Shown here piece by piece: positions 1 through 6,338 of a stretch of 16,650 nt of DNA. How positions within the stretch are numbered: the stretch's first letter is position 1; each line of letters opens with the position of its first letter. The notes beneath the pieces were generated by a model that was not told where the DNA came from, ran no database searches, and worked only from the letters and a program-made list of their open reading frames with translations. The stretch spans positions 1-16,650 of the forward strand of contig VGYW01000167.1 in assembly GCA_016872875.1 (NCBI GenBank). Direction: 5' to 3'. Both the position numbers and the translations under genes were made by a program. The DNA comes from Planctomycetota bacterium (GTDB lineage: Bacteria > Planctomycetota > PUPC01 > DSUN01).

Positions 1-300
1 CTACGCTGGCGGGGCCTTTTCCCAGGGCTCCCTTCGGTCGCCCTGGGCTACGGCTCAAACGCCCCCATTCGGGGGCTAAACCCCAGCCCCCAGAAGATGT
101 GGGCAAAGATCAGGGCGAAGCCCTGGGAGGGGCAGGCGGCCAGATCCAGCCCTGTAGGGGCGTACTACCCGCCCTGGGCAGGATGTGGTGCCCGGAACCG
201 CATAGTACGCCCCTTCAGGGCTGACCTGCCCTTCGCCTCTATTCCCAGGGCTTCGCCCTGGGCTGTTATAGTACGCCCCTGTCGGGGCTGCGGAGCAGTT
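1..300. repeat. Repeat-rich intergenic leader with palindromes
   Basis: No convincing gene is seen here. The stretch is a chain of small palindromes. Positions 148-167 and 203-222 form a 20-bp inverted repeat with one mismatch (core AGGGGCGTACTA / TAGTACGCCCCT). A third related copy, TAGTACGCCCCT followed by GTCGGGGCT, lies at about 269-289. Another hairpin, CCCAGGG...CCCTGGG, lies near 26-48, and a similar one at 243-262. These look like members of a dispersed short palindromic repeat family. Open frames crossing the stretch have no recognisable protein features. Confidence 0.6.
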
Positions 301-339
301 CACCTGAACTGGGGGCCATGCTCGTGGCCAACACCGTTC

Positions 340-368
340 TTGACTCACCCGCCACGTCCTCGTAGAAT
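340..368 (+). promoter_or_regulatory. Sigma-70-like promoter for the aspartic protease gene
   Basis: TTGACT (340-345) and TAGAAT (363-368) are separated by 17 bp. This is close to consensus, and the site lies about 60 nt upstream of the start codon at 431. No experimental support is available. Confidence 0.55.
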
Positions 369-430
369 CATGACAGATTGAGGATGGGCAAACCTTGCGC
401 GGAGCGTAGGTCGGCGGCCAGGAGTATAGC

Positions 431-793
431 ATGGGCATGACCCACGTGACCGTGAGGGTGGTAAGCCTCGCCAAGCAGGGGGCGCCGTACGAGGCCGACT
501 TCCTGGTGGACACGGGGACCATCCATTGCGTTGCCCCGCGCGACCGCCTCCTCCAAGCGGGTGTGGAGCCTGAAGGGAAGGATGTGTACACACTCGCCAC
601 GGGCCAACCTGTGGAGTTGGAGTACGGTTACGCCCGCTTTACCTTCATGGGGATGCAGGCCGTTTCGCGTGTCGCCTTCGGCCCTCCGGGTATCGAGCCC
701 CTGCTCGGGGTCCTGGCTCTCGAGGATGTCGGCATCGTGGTGGACCCCCGCACGCAGCAGTTGCGCAAGCTCGACGCGCTGCCCCTCAAGTGA
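431..793 (+). CDS. Retropepsin-like (clan AA) aspartic protease family protein
   Basis: A 120-residue protein with the look of a single-domain retroviral-type aspartic protease. The catalytic-type motif is FLVDTGT with D27-T28-G29, followed by a hydrophobic strand (CVAP). Near the C terminus is a second conserved-type segment, LLGVLALEDVGIVVD (residues 91-105). The length matches small bacterial clan AA proteins, which would act as homodimers with one Asp from each subunit. The ATG at 431 is chosen because AGGAG (420-424) lies 6 nt upstream; an ATG at 437 is less well placed. A promoter is visible at 340-368. The gene is monocistronic and converges on the next gene, with only 13 nt between stop codons. 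No signal peptide or membrane segment is seen, so it is probably cytoplasmic. Its substrate is unknown. Confidence 0.75.
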   Translation: MGMTHVTVRVVSLAKQGAPYEADFLVDTGTIHCVAPRDRLLQAGVEPEGKDVYTLATGQPVELEYGYARFTFMGMQAVSRVAFGPPGIEPLLGVLALEDVGIVVDPRTQQLRKLDALPLK

Positions 794-806
794 TCCCTGT
801 CCGGCA

Positions 807-1991
807 TCACCGTGCGCCGTACCTCAGCCCGGCCTCGATGTACCTGATGGCGTTGGCCGTGAAGCGGGCGGAGTGCTGCTCGTGTGGCCCGGCGGAGGGG
901 TATAGAACCATCCGCTCTCGACCGCCCTCCTCGATCGCCGCGCGGACCTTCTCCTCGATCTGGTCGGGCGTGCAGCGCTCCATGTCCAGGAACTCGATGT
1001 TCCCGTAGAGGGTCATGCGGTCGCCCACGAGGCGCCGCGCGTCCCCGAACGCGATGTCGCCCTGCGGCGGCGGCTCCACGGGGTCGGTGGAGTCCACGCC
1101 CATCTTGAGGAAGAGGGGGAGCAGGCGCCCGACCTTCCCGTGGCAGTGGACGTGGATGAGGGCGCCGGGGTCACGCTCCTTGACCAGCCGCATCAACTCG
1201 CCGTCGTAGGGGAGCACCAGTTCGTCCCACTGCTTGGGTCCCATCATCGGGGGGCAGGCGCGCTCGACGCCGTTGAAGTGCCAGAAAGGCCCCACGCCCT
1301 GGCTGAGGAGGAACTCCACCTTGGGGCGGGTCCTCTCCAGCCAGGCGTCGGCCAGGGCCTTGATCAGCCCAGGCTCGGCCAGCACCCACTCCAGCACTTG
1401 CTCGTAGGGCATCATCGCCACGAGCATGGCCACCATCGAGGTGATGCCTGCGCCCGCGAGGCAGCAGGCGCCCGCCTCGGCCCGGTGCTTGCGGAAGGGC
1501 TCGAACTCCTCGGGCGCCGGCGGCTCGAAGCGGTAGGGCACGCTCAGCATCCGCTCAACGTCCGCGGGCGAGCGGACCGGCTTCACCCTGTCCCACTCCG
1601 TCTCGATCCCGTCGTCCTTGTCGTAGGACCAGAACAGGTCGCCCTTGGGCGTGTGGAGCACAGTGGTGCGCCGCCATCTGGCCGCGCTCAGTTGCTCCGG
1701 CGGTCGCCTCTCGATGAACTCCTCGGGGGCCTGGAGGAACCGCCAGTAGCCGATGCCGCCGAAGACGTTCGGGCAGCGCGCCGGGTTGCAGGGCGGCGTG
1801 GGGTCGCAATGCTCCTGGACCATCCTGGCGACCTGGACGAACTCAGGTCGGCCCCGCCAGCCGCCGGGGCGCTCCTTCTCGATGTCGCCCAGCGGGCTCC
1901 ACGAGATCGGCGCAGCAATCGGTATCCGGTCCGCCTCGCCCCCGCGGTAGGCCGCCATTACGCGTCGGCTCGAACGCTTGAGATCGCCCAT
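807..1991 (-). CDS. UroD-like methyltransferase-family protein
   Basis: A 394-residue protein of the uroporphyrinogen decarboxylase-like superfamily, which also includes cobamide-dependent methyltransferases such as MtaA/MtbA. It has an N-terminal helical segment (KRSSRRVMAAYRGGEADRIP), a GPFWHFNG segment (234-241), HVHCHGKVG with H280, H282 and C283 as possible metal ligands, and the barrel end TLYGNIEFLD. In MtaA-type enzymes zinc is held by His/Cys plus a late Cys; here the late segment reads PSAGPHE with no Cys, so metal binding may differ. True UroD activity in haem synthesis is unlikely for this divergent form. The start at 1991 is preferred over the longer open frame reaching 2342, which runs through palindromic repeats; AGGAGAAGGG lies upstream of 1991. 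The substrate is unknown. Confidence 0.75.
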   Translation of the reverse strand: MGDLKRSSRRVMAAYRGGEADRIPIAAPISWSPLGDIEKERPGGWRGRPEFVQVARMVQEHCDPTPPCNPARCPNVFGGIGYWRFLQAPEEFIERRPPEQLSAARWRRTTVLHTPKGDLFWSYDKDDGIETEWDRVKPVRSPADVERMLSVPYRFEPPAPEEFEPFRKHRAEAGACCLAGAGITSMVAMLVAMMPYEQVLEWVLAEPGLIKALADAWLERTRPKVEFLLSQGVGPFWHFNGVERACPPMMGPKQWDELVLPYDGELMRLVKERDPGALIHVHCHGKVGRLLPLFLKMGVDSTDPVEPPPQGDIAFGDARRLVGDRMTLYGNIEFLDMERCTPDQIEEKVRAAIEEGGRERMVLYPSAGPHEQHSARFTANAIRYIEAGLRYGAR

Positions 1992-2075
1992 AGGCTGGGT
2001 CCCTTCTCCTGGTGAGGACTCGACACGCGGGCAGTGCGAAGGCCCCCGCGGCCGCCTCCGCGCCCGCAGACCCTC

Positions 2076-2104
2076 AGTGAACAGCACGGAAGTGCAGAAG
2101 TCAA
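2076..2104 (-). promoter_or_regulatory. Possible promoter for the UroD-like gene
   Basis: On the minus strand TTGACT is followed after 17 bp by TTCACT, a weak -10 match, about 85 nt upstream of the start codon at 1991. The -35 and spacing are good and the -10 is poor, so this is tentative. Confidence 0.3.
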
Positions 2105-2154
2105 GTCGCGGTTCTGTCCGATTCGATCGCCCTTGCCCCGTGGGTAGCGGTCGC

Positions 2155-2256
2155 CAACTTGCGCCCCCCGGGGGCGCAAGTTGCTCGCGCGATGGCGGCT
2201 TCCGGGCCTCGATCTTGCGCCCCGGCGCGTTGCGAAGGGGCGCAAGATCGAGGCCC
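2155..2256. repeat. Two adjacent long palindromes
   Basis: Positions 2155-2183 form a near-continuous palindrome (CAACTTGCGCCCC / GGGGCGCAAGTTG). Positions 2204-2223 and 2237-2256 are perfect 20-bp inverted arms around a 13-nt loop. Both contain the core CTTGCGCCCC, so they are related copies. They lie upstream of the UroD-like gene and beside the IS remnant. They may be a repeat pair or a bidirectional terminator; neither has a clear T tract. Confidence 0.65.
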
Positions 2257-2652
2257 AGAACCCGTGGGCGTGACGTGCCGCCATGCCACGTATCCCATAG
2301 GCTCTTGCTAGGGCGTGACTTACGGCTTGGCTTGCCGGCCATTCCGCCAGGGGCCTCGCTGCCCTCGGAGAACGGGAAAAAGGAGCGCTTCTACCAGACC
2401 CTCAAGAGCGAGTGCATCCGTCCCGGCACGCCCCTGAGCCTGGAGGACGCCCGCCGCCTCGTGGCCGACTTCGTGGCCCACTACAACGCCAAGCGCCTCC
2501 ACAGCGCCATCGGCTACATCGCGCCCCACGACAAGTTCGAGGGCCGGGCGGAGGCCATCTGGGCCGAGCGCGACCGCAAGCTCGCCGCGGCCCGCGGAGC
2601 CCGGGCGGCCCGCCGCGCCCAGGCCACGCTCGGCACCGAAAACGGAGAACTC

Positions 2653-2681
2653 TTGACACCAAGTAAGGAGTTGCCTATGAT
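2653..2681 (+). promoter_or_regulatory. Near-consensus sigma-70-like promoter at the IS remnant end
   Basis: TTGACA (2653-2658) and TATGAT (2676-2681) are separated by exactly 17 bp. No coding gene follows on this strand; the next gene is convergent. Transcription from here would produce a short structured RNA across 2690-2815. Confidence 0.45.
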
Positions 2682-2687
2682 GCACCC

Positions 2688-2805
2688 GGCCGGTGAAACG
2701 GACGCAGGCTCTGCCGGGGAGCAACCCGCCAGGGATAGCCGGCTGGAGTGTGGCCGAAAGGCTGGAGCGGGGATGGCCCTTCGGGGCTATCCCTGCCCCC
2801 CTCTG
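2688..2805 (+). ncRNA. Candidate structured RNA segment downstream of the promoter
   Basis: Several consecutive hairpins can be drawn: CGGG/CCCG around 2717, CCAG/CTGG around 2730-2747, GGCC-GAAA-GGCT with a GNRA loop (about 2752-2763), and a strong hairpin GGGGATGGCCC-TTC-GGGGCTATCCC (about 2770-2796). The pieces GGACGCA and GGATAGCCGG loosely recall the core of the c-di-GMP-I (GEMM) riboswitch, but the upstream conserved part and the tetraloop arrangement do not fit, so no family is assigned. Confidence 0.25.
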
Positions 2806-2934
2806 AAGCCATTCGGCCTATCCCCCAATGCCTCTGAAAACTCCGACTGGCCGAAGGCCAGTCGTCTGTCCGAGTCTCTTATCTCCGAGGCCCGTTTGTC
2901 CAGTTAACGCTGAACCAGTACAGTGCTTTGGGTT

Positions 2935-2972
2935 TTGTCATTCCTTCGGATTTGGGATTTCGGATTTTGGGA
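2935..2972. repeat. Short AT-rich tandem motif (GGATTTGGGATTTC type)
   Basis: CGGATTTGGGATTTCGGATTTTGGGA is a degenerate tandem of a 7-8 nt unit, much lower in GC than its surroundings. It lies just downstream of the stop codon of the convergent sugar isomerase-like gene. Function is unknown. Confidence 0.4.
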
Positions 2973-2973
2973 C

Positions 2974-3879
2974 TTATTCCTGTGCGGCGGCGGCGGCGGA
3001 GAGCTTGCGCCAGGCGGCGATGGTGGGGGTGAGGATTCCTTCGGCGGAGCCCTTGATGCCGTAGCCCTGGAAGCCGATGGGGCCGGCGAAGCCGATGGCC
3101 CGGAGCTTCTTGAGGAGGGCGAGCTGGTTGAAGGTGCCCTTGTCGAGGGTCTGGATGAGCTTGCCCCAGTTGCCGCCCGTCACGCCGGTGTCGGCGCCGC
3201 AGATGCTGACGATGAAGAGGACGGCTTTGGCGTCGTCGAGGAGCTTGGGGATGGCCTGCTCTTCGCCCATTGCCATGGCGTGGCAGAGGTTGAAGGTGAC
3301 GCCGAACTGGGGGTGCTTGACGACCTGGGCGAGGCGGGTGGCGTCGGCGAACCTGGCGGTCCACTCGCCGACGTGTGGGTAGATGGCGATGCGGAGGCCG
3401 TTTGCGGCGGCGGTGTCGGAGAGCCCGCGGAGCGTCTTGACGAGCGGCTCGTCGCCCTTGAGGGAGGCGAAGGCCGGCCCGTTGCCGCCGACGTGGAGCC
3501 AGATGATTGTGCCGCTGCCCTTGAGCGCGGCAATGAGGTCGGGGAGCTTGGCGTGTACGGCCAGCTCTCCCTTGGGCGTGACCTGGGCGGAGCAGTAGAT
3601 GGCGAACATTTTGAGCTTTGCCTGCTCGGCCTCGGCGAGGATGGCCTTGGCCTGGTCGGGCGGGCACTCGTGCCAGGCGAAGCCGGCGTAGCCGAGCTTG
3701 GACACGAGGTCGAACAGCTCGATCGTCTTCCTGCCGCTGCCGCGCATGAACGCCGTGTCCATCGCGTAGAAGGGGTTGGGGAGAGCGGGGGTCTTGGCCT
3801 CCTCCGCGAGCCCCGCGAGGGGCAGGGCGCAGCAGGCAAGGGCCGCCGCAAGGACCGCACCAGTCGCCGCGTTCATCAT
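2974..3879 (-). CDS. Exported xylose isomerase-like TIM-barrel protein
   Basis: A 301-residue protein with an N-terminal signal peptide (hydrophobic AVLAAALACCALPLAGLA, likely cleaved near residue 25), so it probably acts outside the cytoplasm. The rest fits the sugar phosphate isomerase/epimerase (AP-endonuclease 2) TIM-barrel family: FDLVSKLGYAGFAWHE, then LKMFAIYCSAQ, IIWLHVGG, GLRIAIYPHVGEW, FGVTFNLCHAMAMGE and FAGPIGFQGYGIKG. The H in YPHVGEW and NLCHAM, together with the acidic residues, are candidate metal ligands. Such exported members are common in planctomycetes and are thought to act in carbohydrate catabolism; the substrate here is unknown. Two consecutive ATG codons (3879 and 3876) follow AAGGAGG; the second has the better spacing (7 nt). 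No clear partner gene is seen. Confidence 0.8.
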   Translation of the reverse strand: MMNAATGAVLAAALACCALPLAGLAEEAKTPALPNPFYAMDTAFMRGSGRKTIELFDLVSKLGYAGFAWHECPPDQAKAILAEAEQAKLKMFAIYCSAQVTPKGELAVHAKLPDLIAALKGSGTIIWLHVGGNGPAFASLKGDEPLVKTLRGLSDTAAANGLRIAIYPHVGEWTARFADATRLAQVVKHPQFGVTFNLCHAMAMGEEQAIPKLLDDAKAVLFIVSICGADTGVTGGNWGKLIQTLDKGTFNQLALLKKLRAIGFAGPIGFQGYGIKGSAEGILTPTIAAWRKLSAAAAAQE

Positions 3880-3920
3880 CAGGCCTCCTTCTCAATGCGG
3901 CTTGTGGCCGCAACCAAAGG

Positions 3921-3984
3921 GGATGATTGGATGGATGGATGAATGGATGATTGTCTGACATTCATCCACCCATCCATTCATCCT
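3921..3984. repeat. GGAT/GAAT-type hairpin repeat, copy A
   Basis: A run of GGATGGATGAATGG-like units is followed by TGTCTGACA and then by complementary CATCCACCCATCCATTCATCC. The two arms can pair into a long stem. Related copies occur at 4299-4370 and 9292-9383. This copy lies just upstream of the exported isomerase-like gene. Confidence 0.75.
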
Positions 3985-4298
3985 CGCTAGCGTGCGCGCA
4001 AAGCGCGCTGAGTCACACTAAACGGTGTACGGTGTCGGGCAGAGCCTTCCGCGTCGGAGACGCGGGCCACTGGATGTTACCCGATTGGGCATTGGGGTGC
4101 AAGCAGGAAGAGGGGGCGGCGGCGCCGGCGGCCAGGCCCCCGGCCCTCAGTCGGAGAGAGCAGGCCGTGGTGCCACTCGGCGCCGCCGCATGGGACGGGA
4201 AAGGGGATTCAGCTTCCTGGCGAGGGAAGGACGGATAGTCCGCTTTCCCGCCTCGGATGACACTACTTCTCAAGGCGGCCGCCGGCCGCGACGAACGG
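3985..4298. other. Intergenic stretch without a supported gene
   Basis: About 310 bp lies between two GGAT-type hairpin repeats. I see no gene with conserved features. A local hairpin (GGCGAGGGAA / TTTCCCGCC around ACGGATAGTCCG) is visible at about 4220-4254. Since both edges carry the same repeat, the stretch could have been carried or rearranged between repeats, but nothing proves that. Confidence 0.45.
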
Positions 4299-4371
4299 GG
4301 ATGACTGGATGGGTGGATGAATGGATGACTGTCTGACACCCATCCACCCATCCATTCATCCATTCATCCCC
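4299..4371. repeat. GGAT/GAAT-type hairpin repeat, copy B
   Basis: GATGACTGGATGGGTGGATG-type units, then CTGTCTGACA, then the complementary CATCCACCCATCCATTCATCC run. It lies 15 nt beyond the stop codon of the histidine kinase gene, where a transcript-end hairpin would be expected. The TGTCTGACA centre is shared with copy A. Confidence 0.75.
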
Positions 4372-4385
4372 CACAACCGAGAGGT

Positions 4386-5594
4386 CTACGGCGCTTTGGG
4401 GAGCGCGATGCGGAACATGACGCCCTGGGGCATGTTGATGGCCTCGATGCGGCCGCCGTGGTCGCGGACGATGGCGTCGCTGACGCAGAGGCCGAGGCCC
4501 GTGCCCTGCCCCGCGCCCTTGGTGGTGTAGAAGGGCTGGAAGAGTCGGTGGGGCTCGGCGAAGCGCGGGCCGTCGTTCTCGAACTCCATCACGGCCCAAC
4601 TGTCGCGCGGGAAGGTGCGGAGGGTCAGGTTGCCGCCCTGGCGGGCGTCGCGCAGGGCGTCGAGGGCGTTGTTGACGATGTTCTGGACGACTTGCTGGAG
4701 CTCGCAGAAGTGGCCGAGGACGGGCAGGGGCTCGTGGTGGAGGCTCTCGTGGAGGCGGACGCGGCTGGTCTGGATGGGGTGGTGCAGGAGGCCGAGGGAT
4801 TCGGCGATGAGCTGGTTGACGTCCAGGACGGCCTTCGTGCTGTCGCGGCGGCGGGTGAACTTGAGGAGTCCGGCCACGATGTGGTCGCAGCGGCGCGCCT
4901 CGTTCCAGATGCGGCCGAGGTGTGCGCGCGCGGCCTCGGGCAGGGCGGCGTCCTGGCGCAGCAGTTGTGCGAAGCCGAGGATGCAGGTCAGCGGGTTCTT
5001 GAGCTCGTGAGCGACGCTGGAGGTCATGGTGCCGACGGAGGCGAGGCGCTGGCACTCGACGAGCTGGCGGCGGAGCTCGCGCTCGGCGGTGACGTTTGCG
5101 ATCATGAGCACGGCGCCGGTGATCTTGCCGCGGTGCTCGCCGACGGGTGAGGCGACGACGCGGAGGGTGGCCTGGCCGAAGGGGCGGTCGAACTCCGCCA
5201 CCTCCCCCGTCCGCAGGGTCTCGCGCGCGCGGCAGAAGGAGCAGGGCTTGGGACGCTCGAGCGTGTCGCCCTCGAGGGCGTGCTCGCCGAAGACCTCGTA
5301 GCAGTGGCGGCCGAGGAGCTCGCCGGCCATGCGGCCGCAGAGGACCGCGAAGGGGCCGTTGACGCGCAGGAGCCGCAGGTCGTGCGACACGTAGGCGATG
5401 GCGAGCGGGGAGTCGTGGAAGAGCGCCCGCCACTCGGTCAGCGGCACGGTCTCCGGCGCCGGCTGGAACGCGATGTCAGTGACCTCAAGGGACAATGGGC
5501 AACCCCGATTTGGATCGGCTCCCGGGGGTATAGCAAACAGGGCGCCCGGTGAGGCGGCGAAGAGTGGCCGCCCTTCGGGCGCCCTGAGCCGCAC
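4386..5594 (-). CDS. PAS-domain sensor histidine kinase (NtrB-like)
   Basis: A 402-residue open frame. Residues about 55-168 form a PAS domain containing a CSFC pair (C118, C121) and C98, a pattern seen in PAS domains that may sense redox state or bind metal. A DHp domain follows with H-box SVAHELKNPLT (phosphoacceptor H196). The HATPase domain has N-box QNIVNNALDAL (304-314), an atypical G1 box ENDGPRF in place of DNGPG, and PFYTTKGAGQGTGLGLC (F and G2 boxes). No membrane segments are visible, so it is a soluble kinase. No response regulator is adjacent, so it looks orphan. The N terminus is uncertain: the ATG at 5594 starts in a palindromic repeat, and a TTG at 5495 (370 residues) is a plausible alternative. 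Confidence 0.85.
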   Translation of the reverse strand: MRLRAPEGRPLFAASPGALFAIPPGADPNRGCPLSLEVTDIAFQPAPETVPLTEWRALFHDSPLAIAYVSHDLRLLRVNGPFAVLCGRMAGELLGRHCYEVFGEHALEGDTLERPKPCSFCRARETLRTGEVAEFDRPFGQATLRVVASPVGEHRGKITGAVLMIANVTAERELRRQLVECQRLASVGTMTSSVAHELKNPLTCILGFAQLLRQDAALPEAARAHLGRIWNEARRCDHIVAGLLKFTRRRDSTKAVLDVNQLIAESLGLLHHPIQTSRVRLHESLHHEPLPVLGHFCELQQVVQNIVNNALDALRDARQGGNLTLRTFPRDSWAVMEFENDGPRFAEPHRLFQPFYTTKGAGQGTGLGLCVSDAIVRDHGGRIEAINMPQGVMFRIALPKAP

Positions 5595-5851
5595 GAGCCG
5601 CTGCCATCCGGGACACCTGGTCCCTTAGCGGCGGAGCGGGCAGCCATCTTGTCTCCCACTCTCACTATTGTTCCGAGCAAGAAGCATGCCGTGAGCCCGC
5701 GGGGGTGCCGGCCAGAGTTCACGTTGCATAACTATCCATAACATCAGGAGTTATGGAGTTCCAGGGAATCAGACAATCGGGACTCCATGCACCTTTTGGG
5801 TGGGCGCTCCATACATCTTGGGCACGACTGGGCGCGGGCCGGCCCGCGCCC
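5595..5851. other. Intergenic stretch with palindromes, no supported gene
   Basis: No gene is supported. A palindrome GGGCGCGGGCCGGCCCGCGCCC (two halves of an 11-bp stem) at about 5830-5851 sits immediately after the stop codon of the minus-strand remnant and could end its transcript. Just inside the kinase reading frame, 5538-5583 forms another hairpin (GGGCGCCC type). Confidence 0.4.
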
Positions 5852-6165
5852 TTACTCGCGTGGTTGCTCTCTAAGCTCAGAGAGCACGTCAACGAGGTTC
5901 GGCGGCGGATCCTTGTACCTGTCCCCACGGAACTGACTGAGGACACGCCCATCGGCGCTGAGGTGGAGGGTGTAGTCACGGTCTGTGTAGTACACGATGA
6001 AACCGCAATCTCGTTGCCTGGCTCCGGGAGCAGGTCCGCGACGACGCGCCGGCTGACGACGAATCTCAACGTGGCAGCGCCCGTGTAAGGGGAAGTGCTG
6101 CTCGACGGGAAGCGCCAGACTTCATTGCCCTCTGCACTCAGCTTCATCACGTCCCCTGAGCCCGG
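5852..6165 (-). pseudogene. Possible frameshifted remnant of a repeat-type protein
   Basis: On the minus strand one frame reads DVMKLSAEGNEVWRF and later VVADLLPEPGNEIAVSS (about 6153-6000). A second frame then continues with FIVYYTDRDYTLHLSADGR, ending in VLSELREQPRE and a TAA at 5852-5854. Both halves resemble parts of PQQ/FG-GAP-like repeat proteins (sAdGnevWrf, lpepGNEIav, htLhlsadGRvl), and they would join with one frameshift near 6005. No start codon or upstream body is present, so this looks like a decayed C-terminal fragment. A sequencing or assembly indel is an alternative. The overlapping plus-strand frame at 5753-6088 shows no protein features. Confidence 0.4.
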
Positions 6166-6207
6166 CCCGCCGCCGAAAGCGGAATCGCTGTCCGCCGGAT
6201 TTTCCTG

Positions 6208-6236
6208 TTGACATCCTGGTGCGGCGGCGCTACATT
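6208..6236 (+). promoter_or_regulatory. Sigma-70-like promoter for the SMC/ubiquitin-like operon
   Basis: TTGACA (6208-6213) and TACATT (6231-6236) with a 17-bp spacer. The expected start of transcription near 6243 leaves a leader of about 95 nt before the SMC start codon. No repressor operator or riboswitch is recognised in the leader. This is the only strong promoter seen before the operon. Confidence 0.6.
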
Positions 6237-6338
6237 GCGCACTTGGACGTGGGGACCGCCTGCGCGCTTGCACCCCCACACGGCTTGCCGCGATGAACAT
6301 CTGCTGCCCGCGACACGGGTCGCGGTTACGGTGCGTAA

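Larger units (their letters stand above)
2362..2907 (+). pseudogene. IS3-type transposase remnant (C-terminal integrase core)
   Basis: The translated frame holds the end of an rve/DDE integrase core of IS3-family type: ENGKKERFYQTLKSE, containing the last catalytic Glu of the DDE triad, then FVAHYNAKRLHSAIGYIAP (about 2368-2540). An Arg/Ala-rich tail follows. The two catalytic Asp residues and the N-terminal part are missing. Upstream, the same frame runs into unrelated palindromes, so there is no proper start. The frame stays open to a TAA at 2905-2907, but the sequence after about 2640 does not look like transposase and probably represents the element end or unrelated DNA. This is a dead fragment rather than an active insertion sequence, and no terminal inverted repeat pair was found. 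Confidence 0.75.

Noticed and set aside
97..381. Small plus-strand open frame in the leader
   Set aside because: Its text is made of palindromic repeats and it runs through the promoter at 340-368.
1140..2015. Plus-strand open frame opposite the first UroD-like gene
   Set aside because: No family features; low-complexity Leu/Gly/Arg text antisense to a recognisable protein.
2362..2907. Intact insertion sequence
   Set aside because: Only the last part of the integrase core remains; two of the three catalytic acidic residues and the start are missing, and no terminal inverted repeats were found.
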